A DNA stretch of 64,000 nt from Xanthostigma xanthostigma. Lineage: Eukaryota > Arthropoda > Insecta > Raphidioptera > Raphidiidae. The stretch lies in assembly GCA_963575645.1 (NCBI GenBank), contig OY754469.1, positions 15,704,001 to 15,768,000 on the forward strand. The letters run 5' to 3'. This document shows, one piece after another, positions 11,992 through 22,568 of this stretch (position 1 is the first letter of the stretch; the number at the start of each line of letters is the position of its first letter). The position numbers and the translations under genes were made by a program. The notes below the pieces were generated by a model, which was given only the letters and a program-made list of their open reading frames with translations, did not search any database and had not been told where the DNA came from.

Positions 11992-12957
11992 TAAAGGCCG
12001 CTGCACACGAGGCTGGATTTGTCGCTATATTCCTTGCTAGATTCGACTACTAGTTTTCTAGCACTGGTTTTCTTAATTGTTTTTATGTGCTCGCTTCACA
12101 CGAGACGTTTTTTGAAGCTTGTTTTGAGGATAGACCTGGGGCGCGCGCAATGACAGTTCAAATATAAACACTGAGCAAAAAGTGTTCGTTGTCTGACTCC
12201 GAACAGAATTACACCATGTGGGTTAGTGGGCGTTTGTTCACGTCGCCCATGTGACAAGTAGTGATATGCCGGATCGTTAAAAATGTATATCAGCGGATAC
12301 GGATCTGAATACGGATATTTGGTTTCAAGATCCGCGGATACGGATACGGATCTTAACTTTCTTAAAGTACGCGGCGGTAAATATTGCACATCGACCTTTG
12401 GAAAGAGACTATCTGTTATGGGAAAAAGTTATTGACCTCTTTATGAGTTAACTCTCATAACAGATTGTCTCTTTCCAAAGATCGATGTGCAATATCTCAT
12501 TATGAAGTTAGTTTTTTAGTACCTTTGAGTTATGTACTATTGGTATGGTACTCACTACGATAAATGTTTGCAATATAAAGGTGCCAAATACGATTTTAAA
12601 AAATAAAAAATAATCTGAATTGAATTTAACAGTTTTTCATTATAACCTTATCACCTATATATATAAAATTTCATCTATGAATTGAAAATTAATAAGGTAA
12701 AAGATCCGTAAAAGATCCGCCAAAAACTAACGGATACGGATCTTTCATCTCCCTCGGATATCCGCGGATACTGTTTCCTGATTGATTCTTGCTCAGAGCA
12801 AGCAGAGACATAGCAAAAAAATAGTTCTTATTTTAAAATCTGTCTTGTGAGCTAGCTTGCGAGCCGGCAGTGACGTCATTTCCAGCCTCGTACCCAGCCT
12901 ACCGGCTAACAGAAAATGTTTCTATAGCAGTTTCCAGCCTCGTATTCAGCGGCCTTA
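11992..12957 (+). mobile_element. CTGCACACGAGG MITE, copy c, split by a nested insertion
   Basis: The left end 'taaaggccgctgcacacgag' and the right end 'cctcgtattcagcggcctta' are present, and the interior matches copies a and b. The element is 966 bp rather than about 455 because a foreign segment interrupts it between 'gtgacaag' (ends 12258) and 'actgtttcctgatt'. This dates the nested insertion as younger than the MITE. Confidence 0.75.
12259..12770. mobile_element. Nested element rich in GGATAC/GATCCG, with inner hairpin
   Basis: Inserted in MITE copy c. Both ends are dense in 'gcggatacggatct'-type words in inverted relation (12290-12360 and 12700-12770), a pattern of subterminal transposase-binding repeats. 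In the middle, 12381-12420 and 12456-12495 are 40-bp near-perfect inverted repeats ('atattgcacatcgacctttg' and inverse). Exact borders and the superfamily are uncertain; hAT is a guess. Confidence 0.6.
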
Positions 12958-14554
12958 TTTCAAACCTTGCGCCGTGAGAAAATATCAAAACAAACGCTGC
13001 AAAACTTTAAGAAAACAATAACAAATTCAACTTTACATGCATTTACATAATACGATTCGGGTTCTTTTAGTTTGATCTTCTCTTATCACAACTGCAGAGC
13101 TAACTAAAATATATATTTTTGTAATGGATAAATAATTGTTCTACCTAGATACCTATACCTATCGGTTTAAAAAAAATAAAAAAAAAAATTTGCTTGCAGT
13201 GCTGTTTTAAATCGCTCAGCTGGCAGCACATGACGCCGTGATTCATTTGTTTAATATAAACATATGACAAACGGGTGTGTCTCAAGTGGTCGCAGTATCA
13301 TACAAGGACTTCCGGCTTCGTTATTTCGACATTGAAAGTACGACTTCGCTAACAGGGTTGCACAACATCATCCAAATTTAAGTAAAAAGATTATAAAGAA
13401 CAGTTTAAACTTGAGCTTGTCTAAAATTGTTTTTGAATACTTTATAAAAAAGCGTTTCTATCTCCTAAGCCAAAGAAGATTCAAAGCTGCGAATGGTTTG
13501 CAATGGAGTCAGTAACGGTTTATGTTAACCGTATCTGAAAGTTCTCACTGTCAAAAATGCAAAAACATGAAAATACTTCAATTTTTTAATTTTTCTGAAA
13601 TATATAAAAGTGTCATGGATATTAATTGTTACGAAATTACTTGACTTTATAGAAAAAAGTCCCCTATAGGCAGTATAGTACCTACTACTAATATTTCCAC
13701 CTGCAGTCATTAGTGTAGGGTCAATGAATATAGTGTTAAGCTAATACATCTGCAGCGTCAATTTTTCGAGGTTATTTTTTAATTGGGGTTTGGCGACTGG
13801 CCAAATTATTGCCATAAATCTAGAAAACCAATAAAATAAACTTTCAAACGGTTTTGGCGAGCTTTAGGTTACTGACGTTAAAGAAAACCTGCTTTAGAAT
13901 GGTCACTTGCAGGGAGATCTTGTTTCAATCGCCTCGCACGAGGTTCTTTTTTTGATTAACAGAATGGCCTTTACTATGACAAGTAATTAGCCAGGACTAG
14001 TTTTTATATTAGACTGAATTGCAATGCTGTTTGAATGATTGGGAACATAAGCGACGCAATATGAAGCAACATATAACAGGGACACAAGAGGGATAGAATA
14101 ACTACACGGTTATTAGGATAAAACATGGATTAGCCTTGGGCCACTTTCGGCAGTTATTAGACAAACACGATGGCCAGGAAGAAGGACATCCGAGACGGGT
14201 TGGGTTAGACAAAATATGACGCCCCCACAACGAACATTTATATTCTAAATACTCAAATTATTTTTCGATGGTACGCCTACGCGGGATAGAGAAAATGTCA
14301 CGTTTATAAGGACGTATTATTGGAACAAAGTTTCTTATGGGACGTTATAGATATAAATGGAGAGGGCTAAAAAAAAAAACGTAAAGAAAATCTGTAACGA
14401 CAATCTACATTTATAATTACCTATTGTATATCTGTCCGTAGACATAGAAAGCTGAAATTTGGCCCATTTATAATATAGGGTATGGGACAGATTCTAACGG
14501 AGCCAGATTATTGAATTTTGGTCCCAGAGGTAGGCAAATTAAAAACAAAAAGGT
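12958..14554. other. AT-rich stretch with a shared decayed repeat
   Basis: Around 13460-13500 the words 'tatctcctaagcca' and 'caaagctgcgaat' recall 30935-31330 ('atctcctaagc', 'caaagctgcagatt'), so an old dispersed repeat is present at both sites. At 14160-14215 a possible very decayed reverse-transcriptase C-terminus can be read, but too weakly to call. No gene. Confidence 0.35.
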
Positions 14555-14870
14555 TTTTCGCTTGTAATTTGCTCAATTTAAATCAGATCGGTTCGAAACG
14601 AAAAAGGAGAAAATTTTACATAGATTTCGTATAACAGAATTTTTTAAACATAGATAAACAGAAATAAACACTGTATAAATTCGATTTTGCCTAATACATC
14701 GCGCACGCGGATCGGTTGTCTTCGTCTGTGTCATACTGTGTTATGGAAATTTAAAGATTGCGTATGTTCTGTCTTAAAATAAAAGATTGCATTTATTCAA
14801 AAACGGATGTTATTTCAAATATTAGTCAGTTTTTTGACATTAAAATTTTGTGAAATGCAATGCCTTTCTA
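14555..14870. repeat. Dispersed repeat, copy 1 (partner at 19255-19570)
   Basis: 'gctcaatttaaatcagatcg', 'acatagatttcgtataacag' and 'tttgacatta' with 'attttgtgaaat' occur in the same order at both loci over about 315 bp, with moderate divergence. No coding capacity and no defined ends. Confidence 0.65.
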
Positions 14871-14942
14871 ACTTAACGATTTGTTATAAATTAATGTGTA
14901 GTATCAAGTATGTATGTTGTAATTATTGATATTTACATCCAT

Positions 14943-15014
14943 GGCTCAATGATGTAGGGGTGCGATACTCGCTTTGGGTGCGAGAGGTCCCGGGTTCAAA
15001 TCCCGGTTGAGCCC
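14943..15014 (+). tRNA. tRNA-Pro (anticodon TGG), possibly decaying
   Basis: 72 nt including the discriminator base. The acceptor stem GGCTCAA/TTGAGCC pairs fully. The anticodon arm CTCGC-TTTGGGT-GCGAG gives anticodon TGG. The T arm CCGGG-TTCAAAT-CCCGG is perfect, and a T-run follows (from about 15021) as a Pol III terminator. The D stem looks weakened (ATGT against CGAT), which differs from the usual tRNA-Pro D arm, so it may be a functional variant or a young pseudogene. A half tRNA-Gly lies 185 bp downstream. Confidence 0.85.
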
Positions 15015-15198
15015 AGTAATTTTTCCCCCTTTTTTTCGTTATTTATAAAAGTAAAATCTCAAAATATTCCTGTAGTAATACCTATTTGGTGACATTGTTT
15101 TGGTATTTTTAAGTATTATATGTTATTTTTTTGGATAGTATGTATATTTTGCTTTAGATAAATGCTGGTAATCCGATATAAATAACGATATCTTTGCA

Positions 15199-15236
15199 AG
15201 GTCAATGGTTCAGTGGTAGAATACTCGTCTGCGCAA
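15199..15236 (+). pseudogene. 5' half of a tRNA-Gly
   Basis: 'tggttcagtggtagaatact' followed by 'cgtctgc' matches the D arm and the start of the anticodon arm of tRNA-Gly(GCC). The sequence breaks at the anticodon loop and continues as AT-rich DNA, so there is no 3' half, T arm or terminator. It cannot be a functional tRNA. Confidence 0.7.
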
Positions 15237-15379
15237 CAAATGTTATTTTTATTTTATTAGAGTTGCAAATAACACGATTAATTTTTGTTTAATAATCATA
15301 ATATATTACATTATAAATAAAATTTTCAAATAATTTATCAGACAAATTAGTAAAAAAATTTTTTGGTACGTAATAAATA

Positions 15380-15440
15380 GCGAAAAGAACTTCGTTCCAA
15401 CCGGGTGTTTCACGACACCTTTCGTCTTTTTTTTTTGTTC
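15380..15440 (+). mobile_element. Short retrotransposon tail fragment
   Basis: 'gaaaagaacttcgttccaac' followed by 'cgggtgtttcacgacacctt' is a string that I recall as the end of dispersed lepidopteran repeats. Only about 60 bp can be supported. Confidence 0.35.
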
Positions 15441-16074
15441 ATTTGTTATGGCTTAAATGCGGGGAGAAATCAGGAGCACGGAGGTGCTAGATTTTTAGGT
15501 AGTTTCATTGTCACCCCTGGCAATGCATATAGGTACACTTGAGAGAATATATACGATCATAATATGGCTTAATAATAAGTACCTATTATACATTTACATT
15601 AGCACTTATGCTTTTATGTGTGTCGTCGTTCCTTGCAGCAAGGTAATGGCCGCAGGCGAACCAAACAAGATATGCACGCAGCAGACATAGCGAGTTTTAA
15701 AATGATGCAACAAAAATGCTATTGCGGAAGTGCCCTACAAGTGACGTGTCCTGTCCTTAATGTAAGGTAATGCCCTTTGTGCGACGAACGAAACGATACC
15801 CAAGAAACAATACTAAATACCGGTAAGAATAAGGGGTAGTAGTATACCCTGACCTAAAAACAATGAAAGATTTAAAGATTTGCAAACCGGATGATGACAA
15901 TATTGATTCCGTACATGTTTAAGGTTACAGTTTGAAAATTTGCAGAGGTATTGATAGTGTCATTAGTTTGGAAATAATCGATAGTTTGAGAAATAAGAAT
16001 TTTTTATTTCATATTGACAACCACAAATTTTAACAATGAGAACTGTTTTAATGATATTTTTTAATAAAAAAAAA
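15441..16074. other. No recognised gene
   Basis: Short open frames at 15508-15690 and 15963-16145 carry no motif. The second overlaps the GAAGT-family element beginning at 16075. Confidence 0.35.
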
Positions 16075-16687
16075 CGAGTGTGCTTTAGACTGAAGTAAAA
16101 TTTCTTCCTGCCATAATTTGTTATTATATTCACCCGAAAATTCACAAAATATGAACTTTAAAATGAATTTACAATTTTATTCACTTTAAACGTAGAATAT
16201 TTTAATGTATTGAACAAAATATTAATTTATAAAATTGTTCAAGAACGAAATGAGCAGTCTAATGTAAGAAGAAAGAAATATAAACATAAAGATAATGAAA
16301 ACAAAAGTAATACATTGCACTTATACTTATAGCTCTCGTTGGATTTTAAGCGTAAATCTTTATGAAATATTATTTAGCTTTGCAAGTTAAGTAGGTTTAC
16401 AAAACTTTTTTCTGTCACCCGATAGCGCCACTGGCAAGTAAAGTATGTGTCATACTATTGTTAGTACTGCTTATATTTTCGGCCACCTGATGGCGCCACT
16501 AGCCAGTGAAGTATTTGTTTCGGCAACCTGATGGCGCCACTAGTCAGTGAAGTATTTGTCATCCAACTCACCGTTAGCGTCAACTCCCGTTCGCCTCGCC
16601 CGATCACACTTTTCGTAAACGCTCTCGTCACGCATTCACCAGCTCACTCCCCAAGTCAAGCGTGCCTAAAGAAGTTTTACTTCAAAA
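16075..16687 (-). mobile_element. GAAGTTTTACTTC element, copy 1
   Basis: A 613-bp copy in the orientation opposite to 39490-40108 and 48308-48930; a partial copy is at 61635-61902. The ends are 'gaagtaaaa.tttcttcctgcc' on the left and 'gaagttttacttcaaaa' on the right, a 13-16-bp inverted repeat that is itself an imperfect palindrome. It contains three 'gatagcgcc/gatggcgccact' boxes at about 16420, 16490 and 16530. No transposase. Confidence 0.78.
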
Positions 16688-16719
16688 ATTTGCAGAAAGA
16701 ACCAATACTATTTTCCATG

Positions 16720-16805
16720 AGGATAAACATATATTTTTCAAACCGTGGGCCACAAGCGATACATTGGTAAAACTTCTTCTTTAAATTATTCCTCAACCAA
16801 ATAAA
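16720..16805 (+). mobile_element. Half copy of the 41.6-kb palindrome module
   Basis: 'gtgggccacaagcgatacat', 'tggtaaaacttctt' and 'attcctcaaccaaataaa' parallel 41715-41780 ('ggccataagccatactctgg', 'gttcctcaaccaaataaa'). It is a single arm of the element seen as a palindrome there, truncated on its left. Confidence 0.55.
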
Positions 16806-16872
16806 ATCTGTTCAAAAAATAAGAATTTAAACTTCACAGTAATCTTTGTGGTTAAAGTTTTATCATAATTAT

Positions 16873-17008
16873 GGCGTTTCCGGTATCGGCAGTGCAGGCC
16901 GAATGGGTTTCCATGGATAACTATTGGATAAAAAAATTTGTTTATTTAACCAATAGTTACCTATTCGGCCGCCCTGCCCCGGGGCAGTTCTCGATGCCGA
17001 AAACGCCA
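16873..17008. repeat. Fold-back, arms about 60 bp
   Basis: The left arm (16873-16932) and right arm (16947-17008) are imperfect reverse complements: 'ggcgtttccggtatcg' / 'cgatgccgaaaacgcc', 'ggccgaat' / 'attcggcc' and 'ggataactattgg' / 'ccaatagttacc'. The open frame across it on the minus strand (16869-17063) is an artefact. Confidence 0.75.
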
Positions 17009-17091
17009 ATAGTTCTCTCGTTTTTAAGATAATGTCACGTTTGCCATAAATATAATTTATCATCGCACTCTATACCTATATTATTATTATA

Positions 17092-17608
17092 CTAGCGGCC
17101 CGAGTGCGATAGATATACTTTTGTGTTGTCGGAAAATTTAATAAACGATTACAGCGCCAAAATATCTGAACTAATAGCTTTGAACTGATGTCGCTAGGTG
17201 GCAGTGCTCGCTAGCTCATACTGCTAGTTGTCGCATATTGTGCTACAGCGATAGTCGAGATCAGGAGTCGGAAGGGGTATCTACCTTTTTTGCCAGAGCG
17301 CCAATCTAGAGACCCCCTCCCCGTTTTCGAGGTCGCTGAACACAATGGTGAGGGTCCCACAATTTTTTTCCTCGGCAACCCCTTCAAATTGGCCTGCCTG
17401 ATTTCCACCCCTTGGAAAAAAATTTTGAACACAACAATTCTCTACAAAAAATCCTTCTTGTTTTTTTTTCTGTAAATGTAATACTTTAAGAAGTACTGAC
17501 CTTCAAAGATGATAATTTATGGAAATTTTACGTAAAATTTCCATAAATGATCATCTTGTCAGACATACAGACGCGGCGGAGGGACTTTGTTTCATATACC
17601 TATATAGA
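17092..17608 (-). mobile_element. Non-autonomous Helitron-like element
   Basis: On the minus strand it starts TCTATATAGG at about 17608 and ends GGGCCGCTAG at 17092, followed by T: the TC...CTAG|T signature of Helitrons. The 5' part has the 'cctccgccgcgtctgtatgtctg'-type text seen in lepidopteran repeats. A perfect 25-bp-arm hairpin (17507-17559) lies inside. No Rep/helicase coding. The 5' border is less certain than the 3' end. Confidence 0.6.
17507..17559. repeat. Hairpin with 25-bp arms
   Basis: 'aagatgataatttatggaaa' runs into a centre TTTTACGTAAAA and back through 'tttccataaatgatcatctt'. The arms match with one or no mismatches. Confidence 0.85.
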
Positions 17609-18577
17609 TATTGTCTGTTCAGAATAGATTCAAAGAACATTCGTAGGTTTGGATATAGAATAGTTCGATATTGATTATTTGCGTGGGTGTCAATCTAATA
17701 GAGAGAAACTTCAATAACTACAAAAATAAGTACTTAATTTATTGTTAATTAAATTAATTACAGCTGTTGCAATACACAAAAAACATCGAATGAACTCTGT
17801 GCACTCCGTTACAAAACCGCTGCGTATTTTTTTATAAATCGCAGTTCTAAAAAAATATTACACTGGGTAATCATCTATTTTTGGAATCCTGGCTCTTGTG
17901 TTGTAAAAATGTATTCTTTTTCTAGTTAGTTTCTTTATATTTATAAACTGAATTTCGCACTAAAAATAGAGATAGCTCTATACAGATTACAGCTGCGATT
18001 AGACGCTGATCACCTCAATTGTTGAGCGTCTATAATCTACAATCTATCTACGTAACAGCTGCGCGGTTATCAACGTTTTTTCACACTATAATAGGCCTTT
18101 AAATATACAATTGAAAAGAGAAATCAATGACAATATCGTTAGTTTAATTAATCCGTTGAAAAATTGTAAGTGAACATCGAAAACAACTGAACAGCATTCT
18201 GAACAGTCGCCATCAGTCGACTTGTTTTTGTTTTCACATACCGCTGAAGGACGGTCGTTTACACAAATTATCGTTGCGTATCGTTGAGGAATTCCACTTA
18301 CTTAATTAAATATGTTTTTTGTTTCATTTAAGTTACTCTTACATAAGATTAAATATATATACGCGGTTCGCGTACGCCAGACGTGGTTAACATTTTTATC
18401 GAATCTCTCTCTCTGTTTTATGCAAAAAGTGGTGCTTCAACTTTCCTCAACTTGTCAAAATCGTGAATGAGGCATTGTAACATTTTTAAAGCAGTATATT
18501 ACACAAAATTCGAGTTTTATCATTTCTTCACTTTTCTACAATACTTATCTACTTATTGCAAATAGAATAGATAATAA
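17609..18577. other. No recognised feature
   Basis: The words 'gagcgtctataatctacaat' (18024) have a near match at 36088 ('gagcgtctatacacaatctt'), suggesting an old repeat. No gene. Confidence 0.35.
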
Positions 18578-19254
18578 AAAATAAGTTCAAAAACTAAAAC
18601 CCGACTACTGAAAAGTATGAAACAAGAAAATATTCTTATCTGAGGATATCCGTGGTCATATGCCACCTACCCTAACAAAACATTACATTCTAACAGTAGT
18701 ATTAAGCGATCATAAGCTCTAGGGCAAATATATATACATATCTAAAGGGGCCTTATATATTACATACAGGGTGTCTCATTAAGAATGGGACATAGAACAA
18801 CCGCAGATTCTCCAATTCAAAATAAAACGATTAAGCGAAATATGCTTAGATAAAATGTTACTCGTTTCCGAAATACGGGGTGTTGAAGTTGAAAACTGAA
18901 AAATTATTAATGTCCATAATTTTTTTAATACACCGTATAATTTTACTCAAGTCGGCACATTTGTTAAATATCATAAAATGCACCTAACAATAAAAAAAAT
19001 TAGTTCAGTACGCTCTACCAGTGGCGTACGGCAGGAGTAAGTAATGCTTGTACCCCTTCTAAATGTTACGCCGCTGTCTAAATTTTATTTTGACTATAAT
19101 TTTAATTTTTTGACGTGATAACGTCTTATAAATTGATGAATCACCAATCTTATAAATTGATAAAACACCGGCTGCATGCACGAAAAAGTGTAACGTTCCT
19201 AACGCGTAACGTTCCTAACGTTTGTAACGCGTAACGTTCCGCCTGACCCTGTGC

Positions 19255-19570
19255 GTGCTTTTTGCTAATTTCTCGCTCAATTTAAATCAGATCGGTTTGA
19301 AACCAGTCTTAAACGAAAGAGGAGAACATTTTACATAGATTTCGTATAACAGAATTTGCCTAAACAGTTTTTTTATACAAATTTATATAGAAAAATAGTT
19401 GTATAAATGCAATGTTGTCTAATGCATGGCGCGATGCGGTCGGTCGTCTTTGTTTGCCGTACATGGAAATTAGAAAATAACGTATGTCTTGTCTTAACAT
19501 GAAAACGTTCTAATGTTTAATTCAATTTTTTGACATTAGTATTTTGTGAAATACAACGCCTTCTAAGTTA
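19255..19570. repeat. Dispersed repeat, copy 2 (partner at 14555-14870)
   Basis: Same ordered words as copy 1, including 'gctcaatttaaatcagatcg' and 'acatagatttcgtataacag'. It lies within the ACGTGATAACGT element. Confidence 0.6.
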
Positions 19571-19639
19571 AGTATTGGAATAACTAATTATTATTAGAAC
19601 ATAATACTTTGACAGTTGCAAACGTCACTTTTGACATTT

Positions 19640-19950
19640 CTTATCATTCCGACACCAAGGATAAGCGGATTGAAACCAAATTTTGGGAGGATGTTTGATA
19701 TGCAAATATGAAGTGGCCTATTGTTTTTGGGGAACATCGGCGCATGCGTAAAAGAATATATCTCTTATAATGATGTTTTATATAATAATAATATAGTTTT
19801 TAAAACGGTTTTTACTCTATCTATTTTTACTAGAAATTTTTGTAAATTTTTTGGGGAAAATCGGCGCATGCGCAAAAGAGATACATGCCATAGTTGTTTT
19901 TTATATAATAATAGTATACTTTTTATAGTGTTTTATTATTCTACTTAATA
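19640..19950 (+). mobile_element. Partial CCATTCCAACC element with internal 124-bp duplication
   Basis: Matches the middle of the four fuller copies (35328, 37908, 44927, 56581): 'ggattgaaaccaaattttgg', 'aggatgtttgatatgcaaat' and 'tcggcgcatgcg'. The segment from 'ttttggggaa.atcggcgcatgcg' to 'tataataata' occurs twice, with 'tcggcgcatg' at 19737 and 19861. Confidence 0.65.
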
Positions 19951-20649
19951 AAATTTACCTAAATTTGAAGCGAAAGATGCAATATCATAGATTCGAATTA
20001 TTATAATTATTATATAAATTTAGGTTATGTATTACGGAATACGTTATCACGTAAAACTATCGTCCGTAAACCGACTTTACAGACAACCAATTTTTTTGAT
20101 ATTTTCTAAGTCAATTATGTACACTTGTTAGTTTGTTGTAAAGTCATTGGTTTTCGAGATATTCGCAGTTTTTTTAAGACAAAATTGTAAAAATGAATAA
20201 GTATTATTAATAATAATACAAATAAAAAGTACATGTCTATCTATCTTTAACCGCGAATATCTCGAAAACCAATGACTTTACAACAAACAAACAAGTGTAC
20301 ATTATTGACTTAGAAAATATCAAAAAAATTAAAATCATAGTCAAAATTAAAATTTAGACAGCGGCGTAACATTTAGAAGGGGTACAAGCATTACTTACTC
20401 CTGCCGTACGGCACTGGTAGAGCGAGTAACATTTTATCTAAGCATATTTCGCTTAATCGTTTTATTTTGAATTGGAGAATCTGCGGTTGTTCTATGTCCC
20501 ATTCTTAATGGGACACCCAGTATATTATATATTAAGATGGCATACGACCACGGCTATCCTCAGATGCGAGAATATTTTCTTGTTTCATACTTTTCAGAAG
20601 TCGGGTTTTAGTTTTTGAACTTATTTTTATTTAAATTATTTTTTACTTG

Positions 20650-20860
20650 TTTTCAATGTGCTCTCGTCTGGGAGCAAAATTCAAAAATAAATGTAGCCTA
20701 TGTTACCCGGGCCATAATAACGAATCGATTGACACCTTATTTATCAAAATCGGTTGAATAGTTTAGGCGCTACGATGGAACATCCGTAAATACAAACATA
20801 CATACATAGACTACTAAACTCATAACCCTTCCTTTTGGCTTCGCCGTAGTCGGGTAAAAA
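20650..20860 (+). mobile_element. 3' tail of a non-LTR retrotransposon
   Basis: 'aaaatcggttgaatagttta', 'catacatacata' and the terminal 'cgccgtagtcgggtaaaaaa' are a tail that I recall from Lepidoptera. No reverse transcriptase is attached. Confidence 0.6.
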
Positions 20861-21224
20861 AGCGTTTTAAGTTAAATTGTTTTATTGTACAATAAATAAG
20901 TATTATTAAATAAATATGGGTCACCATAAGGGGCTTTGAATAAACTAAAATAAAATCATCGGAGCATTTATATTTACATTATAATCGAAGAAGACACAGT
21001 CGAAAGCTAAATATGATTTCCAATCTCAAACAAATGAATGTTTTCTACTAAATGCGCCCCACGATTTTATTTCACTTTAATCAAAGCCTCCTATGGTTAC
21101 TCATAATTATTTTCTAGTTTTTGGTACATCACGATTGCACAATAAAACTGTTTAACTTGGACAGCTTTTTATCTATTTTATTTTTAAGTTTTTATTGTGC
21201 TTTATTAAAAGTGCGATTTTCATC
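20861..21224. other. No recognised feature
   Basis: AT-rich; the open frame 21121-21330 crosses into the next repeat and has no motif. Confidence 0.35.
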
Positions 21225-21520
21225 CGGACGAAAGCCGGACAGGTCAGTTAGTTGTTATAATATTGTATCGTCATCGGAATTACATACGTATGCAAAATTT
21301 CAATTCAATCGGTTAGCGGGAAGTAGTTAAAAGTGCGATTTGCAACCGGGCAAAACAGGAACGGTCAGTTAGTTATTATAATATTGTATTGTCATCAGAA
21401 CTACATACGTATGCAAATTTTCAGCTTAATCGGAAACCGGGAGGTGGGTGAAATTTAACTTGTAAGATTTGATTTCAGACAGACAGACATCGGGACAGGT
21501 GAAACTAAATAAAATCTTGT
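21225..21520 (+). repeat. Duplicated retrotransposon tail (period about 120 bp)
   Basis: 'gtcagttagttgttataata' (21243) and 'gtcagttagttattataata' (21364) head two units that continue 'ttgtatcgtcatcggaatta' / 'ttgtattgtcatcagaacta' and 'catacgtatgcaaa'. The second unit ends with 'gacagacagacatcgggaca' and 'ggtgaaactaaataaaa'. Related sequence is at 5181-5600 and 22860-22995. Confidence 0.65.
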
Positions 21521-22220
21521 AATAAAACCATTTAAAAATACGTCTCTCTTTGCTCGTTCGCTTGAATTTATAATTTAACTTCCCGCGACGTATTGTGTTC
21601 CAAACCGCTTTTGACACTTGATTTCAACCAAACTTGGAATCAATTCGATTTGTACACTCGGTCAAAGCCGGGTCGAGCGACAAGTACAAGTACAAAAATA
21701 GACAATCTATTTCTTTTGAAAACTCTAGATTTGACGCCAGGAATTTGACGTGCCTTCTAGATAAATTTTCATTATAGCTTTCCTTGTTTATGATTTCAAT
21801 TTATGAATAAATTTCGCCGTGACAAATCTTCAATGAATGATCTTCTATTGTTTCAATGACTGTGGACATGTTGTCATTGTATTTTTCTGTATATGTATAT
21901 CTACTTACAAGTATGACTATATTATGATGTGAGCTCACATTACAGATGGTTTAACGTTTGTATGGAATATAATGGCCTACGCTTGTTGAATACGGAATTA
22001 AATACGAAATGTCTCCAAAGATTGTGCCAAAAAATCCGGAATCAATACTGCAAAATTAAATTCATTTTGCAGCATCGATTCCAAATTTTACATCATCGCC
22101 ATATTTCGCGGTTCGAATGGGAACATGTTCATTTTGCCCGCAGAAACTCTTGTGTTATTAGGAATTTTGAAATTGCGAACAAATAAAATTAATAGTAAAA
22201 AACATTTAAAGAAAATATTT
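21521..22220. other. No convincing gene
   Basis: A plus-strand open frame (21929-22186, 85 codons) is richer in non-AT amino acids than most here, with many R, H and Q, but has no family motif, no flanking splice consensus that I trust, and ends at a fold-back. Confidence 0.3.
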
Positions 22221-22508
22221 TATTTAAATGCTCTAAAAAGAACAAAATAAACTTTCAATTAAATCAAACCCAACCATGTATTACATTATACAATTTATAT
22301 GATATCAAAAGCTTGTCGCGAGATTTTCCTGTGTAAATTGATTTTATGAAATATATACATTTTTTCTTAGAATTACTTGTGTCAAGATTTGGTATTTTCA
22401 TTTGTTTACACAGGAAAATCTCGCGACAAGCTTTTGATACCATATAAATTGTATAATGGTTTGATTTAATTGAAAGTTTATTTTATTCTTTTTAGAACAT
22501 TTAAATAA
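22221..22508. repeat. Fold-back, arms about 105 bp
   Basis: The left arm (22221-22336) carries 'cttgtcgcgagattttcctg' and the right arm (22406-22508) its inverse 'caggaaaatctcgcgacaag'. Outer parts match too ('aaactttcaattaaatcaaa' / 'tttgatttaattgaaagttt'). One arm has about 12 extra bp (an 'acattatac' duplication). Confidence 0.82.
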
Positions 22509-22568
22509 AAGCCTGTTGTTTTTGACTCTATTCAATAAATAGAGTAATTGTGATCTATGAAAATTAAT

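Larger units (their letters stand above)
19113..20090. mobile_element. ACGTGATAACGT-ended element, copy 1
   Basis: ACGTGATAACGT at 19113-19124 and its exact inverse ACGTTATCACGT at 20041-20052. Copy 2 at 24879-25450 shares both ends, 'ggctgcatgcacgaaaaagt', 'gtgtaacgttcctaacg' and 'cctaaatttgaagcgaaaga'. Homology continues past the right box to 'ccgactttacagacaaccaa' plus a T-run. This copy is longer because other repeats (19255-19570, 19640-19950) sit inside it. Confidence 0.65.
18578..20628. repeat. 2.05-kb composite inverted repeat (A-B-C ... C'-B'-A')
   Basis: Three blocks occur in inverted order on the two sides. A is 18578-18665 with A' 20538-20628; B is 18776-18864 ('gggtgtctcattaagaatgg') with B' 20423-20520; C is 19011-19110 ('cagtggcgtacggcaggagt') with C' 20326-20424. 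B' and C' touch directly, while on the left B and C are separated by 146 bp and A and B by about 110 bp, so the right arm has deletions or the left has insertions. A further inner pair E (20092-20170 / 20249-20329) lies next to C'. Arms are about 90-95% alike by eye. Confidence 0.85.

Noticed and set aside
14160-14215. Reverse-transcriptase C-terminal remnant
   Set aside because: Only a few residues (RW.GRR.....GWV) could be matched and the frame is broken; below a level that I can support.
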